Source: Myxococcales bacterium (GTDB taxonomy: Bacteria > Myxococcota_A > Polyangia > Fen-1088). Taken from it: a DNA stretch of 7,080 bases. The notes under the pieces were generated by a model, which was given only the letters and a program-made list of their open reading frames with translations, searched no databases and was not told the DNA's origin. The stretch spans positions 508 through 7,587 of the forward strand of contig PMNO01000286.1 in the NCBI GenBank assembly GCA_003161835.1, given 5' to 3'. Positions 1-6,453 of the stretch are shown piece by piece (positions within the stretch are counted from its first letter, which is position 1; each line of letters starts with the position of its first letter). Both the position numbers and the translations under genes were made by a program.

Positions 1-311
1 GGGCGGTCGTGATGGCGACCGGGCCCCGCATCACGGCGGCGGAATTGCCCCCCCACCTCGCACCCAAGCGGGAGGGAGGGCTGTTGATTCCCGGGTCGAC
101 GCTGGATGCGATCGAACGCTACGCGATTCTCAAGACGCTGGAATCGACCGGCGGATCCACCAGCAAGGCGGCGGAGATCCTGGGTATGAGCGTGCGCAAG
201 ATTCAGTACAAGCTGCATGAGTATCAGAGCGCCCCCAAGGGCGGCGCTCCCGCGGTTGATCCGCACGCCAAGCCCGGTTCGCAGGAGTCGGGCCGGGTGT
301 TGCTAGAATGA
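1..311 (+). CDS. Sigma-54-dependent response regulator (NtrC family), C-terminal fragment
   Basis: This is the 3' end of a gene whose reading frame (codons from base 3) is open at the left edge, so the real start lies outside the window. About 102 residues are visible. The stretch RITAAELPPHL is typical of the linker after the AAA+ sigma-54-interaction domain. It is followed by a Fis-type helix-turn-helix (LDAIERYAILKTLE, then TSKAAEILGMSVRKIQYKLHEY), the DNA-binding module of NtrC-like enhancer-binding proteins. A low-complexity Pro/Gly/Ala tail of about 30 residues follows, ending at TGA 309-311. The family binds upstream activator sites and drives open-complex formation by sigma-54 RNA polymerase. 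The receiver and AAA+ domains cannot be seen, so its input is unknown. The gene converges on the hybrid kinase, with 83 bp between the two stops. Confidence 0.9.
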   Translation, partial: AVVMATGPRITAAELPPHLAPKREGGLLIPGSTLDAIERYAILKTLESTGGSTSKAAEILGMSVRKIQYKLHEYQSAPKGGAPAVDPHAKPGSQESGRVLLE

Positions 312-394
312 TCCCGCGCGCGTGAGCGCGGCCCCATCGAGCGCGGCCGACCGCCACGAGGGCGGCTCCGCTGCGTTCTGGGCGTTCTGATGGA
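312..394. other. Convergent intergenic spacer with short repeats
   Basis: This 83-bp gap separates two convergent stops. It holds a 10-bp direct repeat GAGCGCGGCC (324-333 and 339-348) and a small GC hairpin, CCGCC 351-355 with GGCGG 361-365 and a 5-nt loop. No U-tract follows the hairpin on either strand, so it is at best a weak terminator candidate. Confidence 0.3.
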
Positions 395-2539
395 TCAGCC
401 CACCGTTCGCGCGCGTTCCAGCGCGTCGACCAGTTCGGCGAAGCTGTATGGTTTGCTGAGGTGACCCTGGAACATGCTGGGGTCGAGCCGGGCGCTCACC
501 GCGGCGTCGACGTACCCTGACGACAGTACGACGGGAACGCGCGATCCCGTGGCGCGGATCCGGCGCAGGACCTCGGCGCCGTCGAGATCGGGCATGCTCA
601 TGTCCAGGATGATCACATCCGGGGAGGTGGCCGCCAGCAGGGCCAGCGCGCTCCGGCCGTCCTCGGCGTCGTGCACGGTATATCCGCGCAGGGCGAGCGA
701 ACGGCGCAGTTGATTGCGGACCATGGGCTCATCATCGATGACCAGGACCGTGCACGGTGCATGGGGCGGGGTCTCGACGACGCGAGCCACGTGGGTCCCC
801 GCCGACGAGCTGGCGGGAAACAACAGCGAAAACCGGCTTCCTTTTCCTGGTTCGCTCTCCACCAGCACCGCGCCGCCATGCGCCGATACGATGCCAAGGC
901 AGGCGGCCAAGCCCAGCCCATGTCCCTTTTCCTTGGTTGTGAAGAAGGGCTCGAACACCCGCGAGCGCGTGGCCGCGTCCATGCCGGAGCCGCTGTCCTC
1001 GATCTCCACGAGAGCCCGCTCCCCGGGCCCCACCGGCGCCCCCAGAGCGTACTTCCAGCGTGGATCGGCCTCGCGGACGCGGCGGGCACGCACCTTGATC
1101 GTTCCCACCTGGCCCCCGAGTGCATCCGACGCGTTGGTGAGCAGATTCATCAGCACCTGGGTGATGGTTGCGCGGTCACCGTCGATCACGGTGCCCGGCT
1201 CTATCAAGAACTCGACCTGCGCCTTCTTCGAGAGGGTCGCTCCCAGAAGCGCCTGCAGCTCGCGGCACAGGTTTCCCAGGTCCAAGGGCTTGGGCAGCCC
1301 GAGCTCACTCTTGCCGGCGTAGGCCAACATCTGGCGCGTGAGCTCCGCGGCGCGCCTCCCCGCGCCCGTGATGGCATCCACAAGCTCCAAATCGGAGGGA
1401 TCGCTCACGCGTGACCGGAGGAGCTCGGCGTTCCCGAGCACACCGACCAGCAGATTGTTGAAATCGTGTGCGATGCCCCCGGCCAATACCCCGAGTGAGT
1501 CGAGGCGCTGGTTCTGGTCCACGAGGTGCTCCAAACGACGGCGCTCGGCTTCCAGCCGACGTGGCTGGCGCAGATCCCGTAGCCCTGCCACGCGAACCGG
1601 CTCACCGTTCAGGGTGGACGTAACGCCCACGATCTCCATCGGGATCGCTTCTCCGGTCGCGCTCATGATCACGGATTCATAGCTTCCTGGACGCTGCGTG
1701 GCGATGACCTCGCGCGCCTGCGCCTGCGCGGGTGACGCGACGAAATCCAGAGCCGGTCTTCCTATCAGGGCTTCGCGCTTGAACCCCAGCAGACGCTCGA
1801 AGGCTCCCCCCACCTCCACCACGACGCCGTCGCGGCTGAGCACCATGACATCGAAGGCCTGTTCGACCAAGTCGCGGAAGCGCGCCTCGCTCTCCTTGAG
1901 CAAGGTCGTCATGCGCTCCCGATCGGTCACGTCGCGAACGGCCGCCACCCGCACCGGACGATCGCCCAGGCGCCCTTGCTTGCTATTCAACTCGGCGCGA
2001 AATCGCGAACCGTCCTTGCGCACACCGGTGATGACGTATTCGCCCTCGATGCGGTTCGTCATGCGGTGCATGACGGTGGGGAGGTCCTCGGGCGCCACGC
2101 ACATCCGCAGTGTATTGGTGCCGATGGCCTCGGCGGGCGTGTACCCGACCAGCTCGGCGAATCTGAGGTTGGCGTCGATGATGAGACCGTTCTCGTGAAT
2201 CATGATTCCTTCGAACGACGCGGCCGAAAGCATGTCCATCCGCTCCCGAATGCGTGCCAGTTCCGCGCTTTCGACGGCGCGCAAGAGCGCTACCTGAAGC
2301 AGACAGGCCAGGAGATCGCGGGTGGATTCCGGGGTGGGGATCGTCGCGACCAGCGCGAGCTTGCGCTCTGCGTGGGAGATCTCGAGCCATGGCTCCTCTG
2401 TCGGCTGCGATTGCCGTATCCCCAGCGTCGCCAGCAGCGCCAAGGCACGGACCAAGGCCTGCTCCGCATCGGGCATCGCCAGGACAATCGCCAGCTCCGA
2501 TATCCAACCTGATCCCTGCAAGCCCGCCTCCTCGCCCAC
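395..2539 (-). CDS. Hybrid sensor histidine kinase (PAS-PAS-HisKA-HATPase-REC)
   Basis: The gene encodes a 714-residue, apparently cytoplasmic hybrid histidine kinase with no clear membrane segment. Residues 1-100 are an unassigned region ending in a helix. PAS 1 is at about 103-212 (GLIIDANLRFAELVGYTPAE) and PAS 2 at about 219-328. A short coiled coil at about 326-347 leads into HisKA, with the H-box GGIAHDFNN and phospho-accepting His358. The ATPase domain shows an N-box (N465, N469), G1 DSGSGM 515-520, F-box FEPFF 529-533 and G2 GHGLGL 539-544. A C-terminal receiver (597-710) keeps D602/D603, phospho-acceptor D646, S673/S674 and K696. All catalytic residues are present, so kinase and receiver should be active; the signal sensed by the PAS domains is unknown. 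An in-frame TGA at 2563-2561 limits the start. GTG 2539 gives the longest frame but has no clear ribosome site. TTG 2521 is preceded by GAGGAGG with a 5-nt gap and may be the true start (708 residues). It lies 164 bp downstream of the LuxR-type regulator on the same strand, a likely partner. Confidence 0.93.
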   Translation of the reverse strand: MGEEAGLQGSGWISELAIVLAMPDAEQALVRALALLATLGIRQSQPTEEPWLEISHAERKLALVATIPTPESTRDLLACLLQVALLRAVESAELARIRERMDMLSAASFEGIMIHENGLIIDANLRFAELVGYTPAEAIGTNTLRMCVAPEDLPTVMHRMTNRIEGEYVITGVRKDGSRFRAELNSKQGRLGDRPVRVAAVRDVTDRERMTTLLKESEARFRDLVEQAFDVMVLSRDGVVVEVGGAFERLLGFKREALIGRPALDFVASPAQAQAREVIATQRPGSYESVIMSATGEAIPMEIVGVTSTLNGEPVRVAGLRDLRQPRRLEAERRRLEHLVDQNQRLDSLGVLAGGIAHDFNNLLVGVLGNAELLRSRVSDPSDLELVDAITGAGRRAAELTRQMLAYAGKSELGLPKPLDLGNLCRELQALLGATLSKKAQVEFLIEPGTVIDGDRATITQVLMNLLTNASDALGGQVGTIKVRARRVREADPRWKYALGAPVGPGERALVEIEDSGSGMDAATRSRVFEPFFTTKEKGHGLGLAACLGIVSAHGGAVLVESEPGKGSRFSLLFPASSSAGTHVARVVETPPHAPCTVLVIDDEPMVRNQLRRSLALRGYTVHDAEDGRSALALLAATSPDVIILDMSMPDLDGAEVLRRIRATGSRVPVVLSSGYVDAAVSARLDPSMFQGHLSKPYSFAELVDALERARTVG

Positions 2540-2703
2540 CGACGGCGCTGCGAATGCTAGTCAAAATCCGCCCGAACGTCACGCGCGCATCAGTCGCCGC
2601 GTCACAGCGGCCGGCCGATCCTGCGTACCATCACCAACGGCCGACCCTGGGTTGGGTCGAATGCTCGTTCCATGGGCGCCAATCGAGGCGGAGCCGCAGG
2701 CGA
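2540..2703 (-). other. Intergenic region between response regulator and hybrid kinase
   Basis: This 164-bp gap has no convincing ORF or RNA gene. It contains the palindromic CGGCCGGCCG near 2610-2620 and no hairpin followed by a T-run. The only AT-leaning patch is at about 2553-2572, just before the kinase start. A promoter for the kinase could sit here, but I see no clear -35/-10 pair. Co-transcription with the upstream regulator is equally possible. Confidence 0.3.
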
Positions 2704-3459
2704 TCAGCCGATGCGCACGAAGCCCCGCCGCAGGGCGACGATCGCGGCCTCGGTGCGATCTTCCACGCCCAGCTTTGCCAGGATGGCCCGGACGTGGAGC
2801 TTCACGGTTCCGGGCGAAATGTCGAACACCGCCGCGATGGCGGCGTTGGTGCGGCCTTCCGCCAGCAGGGCCAGCACGTCCCGTTGGCGCCCCGTCAGCG
2901 GCGGCCAACGCCGTCGGTGATCCAGTTGCGCCTGAACGCCAGCCGACAGATAGCGGCGCCCCGCGTGTGTCTCGCGAATAGCCAAACTCACCTCGCGCAG
3001 GGCCGCGGTTTTTTGCAGGTAGCCGGCCGCACCGGCCGCCAACAATCGAGAAATCTCTTCGTCTCCCGCGCCCAGGCCAAAGGCGAGCAGGCGCGTCGCC
3101 GGCGTACGAACCAGAACCGCCCGTACACCCGCGGCGTCGTTGTCTCCAGCGAGCAGGGCATCGACCAGCACGACGTCGGGGCGCAGTCGTTCCATCGCAG
3201 CCAACCCGGTCTCGAGCTCACCCGCTTCGCCCAGGAATCGCAAGTCCGGGTCGCCGCCGAGCATGGCCCTCAGCCCCATTCGGGTGAGCGGTTGCCCGTC
3301 GATGATCAAGATCCCGATCCTTTTTCGGGTCTCGGGGGCGGAGCGCGGGCGGCTGAAACGCTGGAGCGACCCCCGGGGAGCGAACGGTCGCGCCGAAGTC
3401 CGAACAGAGTTCGCACCAATGCCACGCCGAGCGATGCTCATCCTTGGGTTTAGTACCAT
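2704..3459 (-). CDS. NarL/LuxR-type response regulator with degenerate receiver domain
   Basis: The chosen start, ATG 3459, gives 251 residues and is preceded by CAGGGACTG, a fair ribosome site. An in-frame GTG at 3519 would add a 20-residue Arg-rich leader and is less likely. ATG 3441 is another option. An N-terminal basic, disordered stretch of about 45 residues precedes the receiver (46-165), longer than usual for the family. The receiver keeps phospho-acceptor Asp100 (VVLVDALLAG) and Lys150 (GYLQK). However, the paired acidic residues are reduced to one (IIDGQP, D54-G55), and the conserved Ser/Thr aligns with Gly128 (LAFGLG). The C-terminal LuxR helix-turn-helix (188-244) is normal: LTGRQRDVLALLAEGRTN, then ISPGTVKLHVRAILAKL. 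It is a DNA-binding transcription factor. Its phosphorylation by the downstream hybrid kinase is plausible from position, but the receiver may work without standard phosphorylation. Confidence 0.9.
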   Translation of the reverse strand: MVLNPRMSIARRGIGANSVRTSARPFAPRGSLQRFSRPRSAPETRKRIGILIIDGQPLTRMGLRAMLGGDPDLRFLGEAGELETGLAAMERLRPDVVLVDALLAGDNDAAGVRAVLVRTPATRLLAFGLGAGDEEISRLLAAGAAGYLQKTAALREVSLAIRETHAGRRYLSAGVQAQLDHRRRWPPLTGRQRDVLALLAEGRTNAAIAAVFDISPGTVKLHVRAILAKLGVEDRTEAAIVALRRGFVRIG

Positions 3460-3613
3460 CAGTCCCTGTCGATCAGGCAGGCGATCGCCCGCGAGACGAT
3501 CGCGCCGATGTCGGCGCACGATGTCGGGTGAAATCTCGTGCGCCCGCGCTCAAATGCCGGTAGTTTTTTCCTCTGCGCGAGAAGTCCCCCCCTTGTCCGG
3601 AGGCATCGACCCG
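3460..3613. promoter_or_regulatory. Divergent intergenic region with repeated motifs (candidate operators/promoters)
   Basis: This 154-bp region lies between the divergent LuxR-type regulator and the TlpA-like gene, so it should hold both promoters. It contains the 8-bp palindrome GCGATCGC (3481-3488) and a second CGATCG (3497-3502), which together form a 7-bp inverted repeat. It also has an exact 8-bp direct repeat GATGTCGG (3507-3514 and 3520-3527, 13 bp apart). A T-run (TAGTTTTTTCC, about 3561-3571) lies upstream of the TlpA-like gene. No strong -35/-10 pair is evident, and the operator role is only inferred from position and repetition. Confidence 0.35.
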
Positions 3614-4177
3614 ATGCGAAATCGTCGCTCCCTTGTTCTGTCCGTCGGTGGCATTTGCCTGCTTGGGTTCGTCATCGGTTGCGCGTCGAGCACACCGTCG
3701 GCGGAAGGCCACCGGCCACGCAAGCATGAAAACGGAAAAGGCATAGGCGCGCCGATGCCGTCCGTGGTGGTCAGAGTCTTGGATGGCGGGCGCAAGATCG
3801 ATCTCGGATCTCTTCGCGGCAAGGTCGTGCTCATCGATATCTGGGCCTCCTGGTGCGCTCCGTGCCTGGAGGAAATGCCGCTCCTCGACGACATGGCGGT
3901 CCGGCTCAAATCGAAGGGCATCGAGATCATCGCGGTGTCCGTCGACGAGAACAAGGACGATGCCCGGACGTTCCTCGGCTCGCGGGACAAATGGTCGCTG
4001 ACCGTGGCCCACGATCCGAAGGGCACGGTCCCCGAGGTCCTGAATCCGCCCAAGATGCCGAGCTCGTATATCGTCGATGCCCAGGGCGTCCTGCGCTTCG
4101 TGAACGAAGGGTTCGATCGCGGCGACATCAAGAAGATCGAGAATCGTCTGACGGCGCTGGCCGCCGAAGGATCGTGA
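3614..4177 (+). CDS. TlpA-like thioredoxin-fold lipoprotein
   Basis: The gene encodes a 187-residue envelope thiol-disulfide oxidoreductase of the TlpA/ResA/AhpC-TSA type. ATG 3614 is preceded by GGAGG (3599-3603) with a 10-nt gap. An in-frame ATG at 3554 would place 20 extra residues before the signal peptide and is rejected. The N-terminus has a basic MRNRR, a hydrophobic core and a lipobox VIGC, so Cys23 should be lipidated. Ala at +2 suggests outer-membrane sorting if Lol rules apply. A linker to about residue 45 precedes the thioredoxin domain (46-180). The active site is WCAPC (Cys81, Cys84) and the probable cis-proline is Pro149 (KMPSSY). The family reduces disulfides on periplasmic substrates such as apocytochromes. 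Here it lies end-to-end with the DUF3570 gene (19 bp between stops) and across from the CxxCH lipoprotein, suggesting a substrate among these neighbours. The partner is inferred, not shown. Confidence 0.93.
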   Translation: MRNRRSLVLSVGGICLLGFVIGCASSTPSAEGHRPRKHENGKGIGAPMPSVVVRVLDGGRKIDLGSLRGKVVLIDIWASWCAPCLEEMPLLDDMAVRLKSKGIEIIAVSVDENKDDARTFLGSRDKWSLTVAHDPKGTVPEVLNPPKMPSSYIVDAQGVLRFVNEGFDRGDIKKIENRLTALAAEGS

Positions 4178-4196
4178 GGCGAGCCGGAGCCGCAGT

Positions 4197-5405
4197 TCAG
4201 TCGAATCCAGCCTCGAACGACAGTGATCCGAACAGGGCGCGGCGCTGAGAGATGTACAGGGCGTCGAGATAGCGCGTGTAGATCGCGTCCAACTGAAAGG
4301 TCAGGGCCCAGGGCGCGTGCCGGTCGGCGCTGACCAGGGCCCTCACCCCGAGGCCGCCGGTGAGAGAATACAGCGGCCCCAATTCCCGATCACCGGCTCG
4401 ATAGACCGGAATTCCGGGTGGCTCGCCGGGAGCACCCGGGATCTGTTCGAAGGCCCGCCGCCAGAAGTCCACGCCCCGCTGGACGTGCGCGCGTCCGTGG
4501 GGCCACAGCACGAATCGCCGGCCGAGATCGAAGTATTGGTGCACGTCGGTGGTGGACGCCCAGAGCCCCCAGCTGTCGTGATACAGGCGCTGATCGCCGC
4601 GGAACGTGGTGCCCGCCCACCGATGCGCCAGCCGCCCGGAGAGGGCAAAGCGATCCCGCGCGGTGGGAACGTTTTCATCGACGCTGTATTGGTTCGCCGA
4701 CTTGACCAATTCAACCGACGCCCCCGCGGGAATCGAGGCCGCTGTCCCCGGCGCGAACAGAGGGATGTACCGATACGGCTTGGCCAGATAGCCCCGCTCG
4801 AAGATCGCGTCGACCGACACCGACGCAATCGTCGAACGATTGACGACGAACGTCGCGCCGGTCTTGATGCTCACCTTGTTCATCGGCCGCCACAGGTTCG
4901 TCGCCTCCCGCGTGCGGCCGACCTCGTCGTGACCATAGGACCCTCCCACGAAGGGCAACAGGTTCTTGTCCAGCAGCTCGAACGACACCACGCCCCCGCC
5001 CCCCAAGGACAGGTAGTCGGGCTCCCGGGAGAAGCCACCCGCCAGGGACACGCCGGCCCCCGCCAGCTTGAAATCGGCGGTCGCCGAGCCGACGTGACGG
5101 TTCTCCACCCAGTGGCCCGATGCGGTCGACGTGATGTCGACGGAGGCGGCGGAGACCGCGTCAATCAAGTACCTGCCCCCAATCGACCATCCCGCCACCT
5201 CGTCTCCCACCGACCCCGCCACCGTCGGGGACAAGACATGGACGTAATCAGTGTCGGTGTAGGCCGAGACTTCTGTCGAGGCTCGGACACTGGCGCCTTG
5301 CCGCGGGGGTTTGGGAGCGTCTGCCTCGGAATCTTGGTCCGTGGCCTCCACGCGCCCGCCACCCGCGAGCGTCGCCAGCGCGGCGCCAAGGGAGACCAAC
5401 CCCAA
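4197..5405 (-). CDS. DUF3570 family protein, predicted outer-membrane beta-barrel
   Basis: About 402 residues from TTG 5405, within the usual range for the family. A short hydrophobic segment (VSLGAALATLAGGG) acts as signal peptide. After an acidic/Pro linker (24-38), the rest shows alternating beta-strand patterns (TEVSAYTDTDYVHVLSP, GWSIGGRYLIDAVSAASVDI). A DUF3570-like core follows, including ENVPTARDRFALSGRLAHRW and RLYHDSWGLWASTTDVHQYF (about 244-292). It is presumably an outer-membrane channel or anchor, but the family has no established function that I know. It is the last gene of the DUF2271-DUF4266-DUF3570 operon, 14 bp after the DUF4266 stop. The start is uncertain. No ATG or GTG is available. 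TTG 5405 and TTG 5399 give a signal peptide lacking basic residues. CTG codons at 5435-5421 would add basic residues, and one of them overlaps the preceding stop as CTGA. Confidence 0.85.
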   Translation of the reverse strand: MGLVSLGAALATLAGGGRVEATDQDSEADAPKPPRQGASVRASTEVSAYTDTDYVHVLSPTVAGSVGDEVAGWSIGGRYLIDAVSAASVDITSTASGHWVENRHVGSATADFKLAGAGVSLAGGFSREPDYLSLGGGGVVSFELLDKNLLPFVGGSYGHDEVGRTREATNLWRPMNKVSIKTGATFVVNRSTIASVSVDAIFERGYLAKPYRYIPLFAPGTAASIPAGASVELVKSANQYSVDENVPTARDRFALSGRLAHRWAGTTFRGDQRLYHDSWGLWASTTDVHQYFDLGRRFVLWPHGRAHVQRGVDFWRRAFEQIPGAPGEPPGIPVYRAGDRELGPLYSLTGGLGVRALVSADRHAPWALTFQLDAIYTRYLDALYISQRRALFGSLSFEAGFD

Positions 5406-5419
5406 GTGCGTTCCGAGCG

Positions 5420-5641
5420 TCAGTTGCAGCCGCAGCCACCTTCGACGGCTGCCCCCCCACCCACGGCTCCCTCGTGAATTGCGTACACGTGTGACTCGCC
5501 CGGGCCCGCGGTTTCTTGCAGCAACATGGTCGAATGCGCCAGCTGGCCACGTTGGTAGGGTCGTACGTGCGTGCACCCGCCGGCCGCGATGCCCACCGCA
5601 AACACCGCGAGCGCGGCCCAGGTGCGGCCGAGAGGTGTCAA
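5420..5641 (-). CDS. DUF4266 family small lipoprotein with C-terminal Cys-Gly-Cys tail
   Basis: A 73-residue protein. Start TTG 5641 overlaps the TGA of the DUF2271 gene as TTGA, implying translational coupling. The N-terminus (MTPLGRTWAALAVFAVGIAA) is a signal peptide ending at GGC, so Cys23 is the probable lipidation site, although the -3 residue (Ala) is not ideal. The mature part begins THVRPYQRGQLAH, the conserved feature by which I recognise DUF4266. A flexible Gly-rich stretch follows, ending GGGAAVEGGCGCN, with Cys70 and Cys72 four and two residues from the end. Family members are about 70-75 residues with the same glycine/cysteine tail. The pair of cysteines could bind metal, form a disulfide handled by the nearby TlpA-like protein, or be modified; none of these is demonstrated. 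It sits between DUF2271 and DUF3570, the partner order seen for this family. A longer in-frame upstream extension has no better start. Confidence 0.82.
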   Translation of the reverse strand: MTPLGRTWAALAVFAVGIAAGGCTHVRPYQRGQLAHSTMLLQETAGPGESHVYAIHEGAVGGGAAVEGGCGCN

Positions 5642-6453
5642 GGGGTGTATCCGATCGAGCGCATGGTGAAGTTCGCGGTGTCGGGTGGAGTGAGGTTTTG
5701 CGCCGTTCGACTCTTGTTGAAGTCGACGCATTGATAGGGCACGGTGCCCCCATCGCAGAGTTCGAAGCAGACTTTGTACGCGCCGTCCGGGACCGCAACC
5801 TTGCTGGCATTGGTTCCGTTCCAGGTGGCGGTGCGCACGCCGTGGTTGCTCAACGTGGCCGCGGTGACGGCGTCCACGACGTTGGCCGACAGACCGGCGG
5901 CGGACGTCGCCGAGCCCCAGTGCGACAGGTACGAGCGACGCCGCTGGGCCCACACATAGAGGCTCTTGACGAACTTGTTTCCGCTGTCCGCGATCCAGAT
6001 CGCCCCGACGTTTCGGGGGGCATACTGGCCGCCCGCGGCCTTGGTCGTCACCGTCACCTTGAGGGTGCCCGGGATCCCGGCGCTCATTCCGCCCGCTCCC
6101 GCGCTCCCGCCGGCGCCCGTGCTTCCGCCCATACCAGCGCCCGCGCCACCGCCGCCGGTCCCGCTCCCTCCCGATCCGGGGGCACCGCCCGGCCCGATGG
6201 CTCCCCCAGACCCGGGGCTACTACCTCCGGAACCCACTGGCGGCGGGGGAACATCCGGCGCGGCCGGGCCTGCGACATCCTTCCCTCCTCCGGCATCCGA
6301 GCCGGATACCAGCACCGCGCCGTCCGACGCCTCGATCGGTTCGCGAGGCGACCAGAAGCGGCCATCCCCGGTGGAAAGGGGCTCACACGCGCCCGCCGCC
6401 GTAACAACGGTGAAGCCCACGAGGAGCAATCCGCAATGCAGGGGTGTTCGCAA
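5638..6453 (-). CDS. DUF2271 family exported protein with Gly-rich linker and flavinylation-like motif
   Basis: A 271-residue protein from TTG 6453, preceded by GAAGGA with a 5-6 nt gap. The open frame extends upstream to 6732, but that extension lies before the signal peptide and overlaps the divergent gene. Residues 1-22 (MRTPLHCGLLLVGFTVVTAA and two more) form a signal peptide. Cys23 follows (AGAC), so lipidation is possible but the lipobox is weak. Residues 24-72 are variable and 73-125 are a Gly/Ser/Ala-rich linker of myxobacterial style. The DUF2271 domain is 127-271: VTVTTKAAGGQYAPRNVGAI, WIADSGNKFVKSLYVW, WNGTN, VPDGAYKVCFEL, LTPPDTANFTM. At 194-200 it has DAVTAAT, close to the ApbE flavinylation motif D-x-x-(S/T)-G-A-(S/T) but with Ala for Gly. 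Cysteines 229, 233 and 242 lie in a local insert. It is first in the operon with DUF4266 and DUF3570. The role is unknown; a covalent FMN carrier is an inference. Confidence 0.85.
   Translation of the reverse strand: MRTPLHCGLLLVGFTVVTAAGACEPLSTGDGRFWSPREPIEASDGAVLVSGSDAGGGKDVAGPAAPDVPPPPVGSGGSSPGSGGAIGPGGAPGSGGSGTGGGGAGAGMGGSTGAGGSAGAGGMSAGIPGTLKVTVTTKAAGGQYAPRNVGAIWIADSGNKFVKSLYVWAQRRRSYLSHWGSATSAAGLSANVVDAVTAATLSNHGVRTATWNGTNASKVAVPDGAYKVCFELCDGGTVPYQCVDFNKSRTAQNLTPPDTANFTMRSIGYTP

Noticed and set aside
671..1414. 247-residue plus-strand frame inside the hybrid kinase
   Set aside because: It is the antisense shadow of the ATPase and HisKA domains, which have intact catalytic motifs on the minus strand.
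2254..3453. 399-residue plus-strand open frame across the kinase 5' end and the LuxR-type regulator
   Set aside because: It is low-complexity and Arg-rich, spans two well-supported genes and their gap on the other strand, and has no motif or ribosome site.
4178..4196. Terminator between the convergent TlpA-like and DUF3570 genes
   Set aside because: The gap is only 19 bp and shows no hairpin followed by a T-run on either strand.
4317..5477. 386-residue plus-strand frame opposite DUF3570
   Set aside because: No signal peptide, domain or ribosome site; the minus-strand DUF3570 pattern of beta-strands and conserved motifs is convincing.
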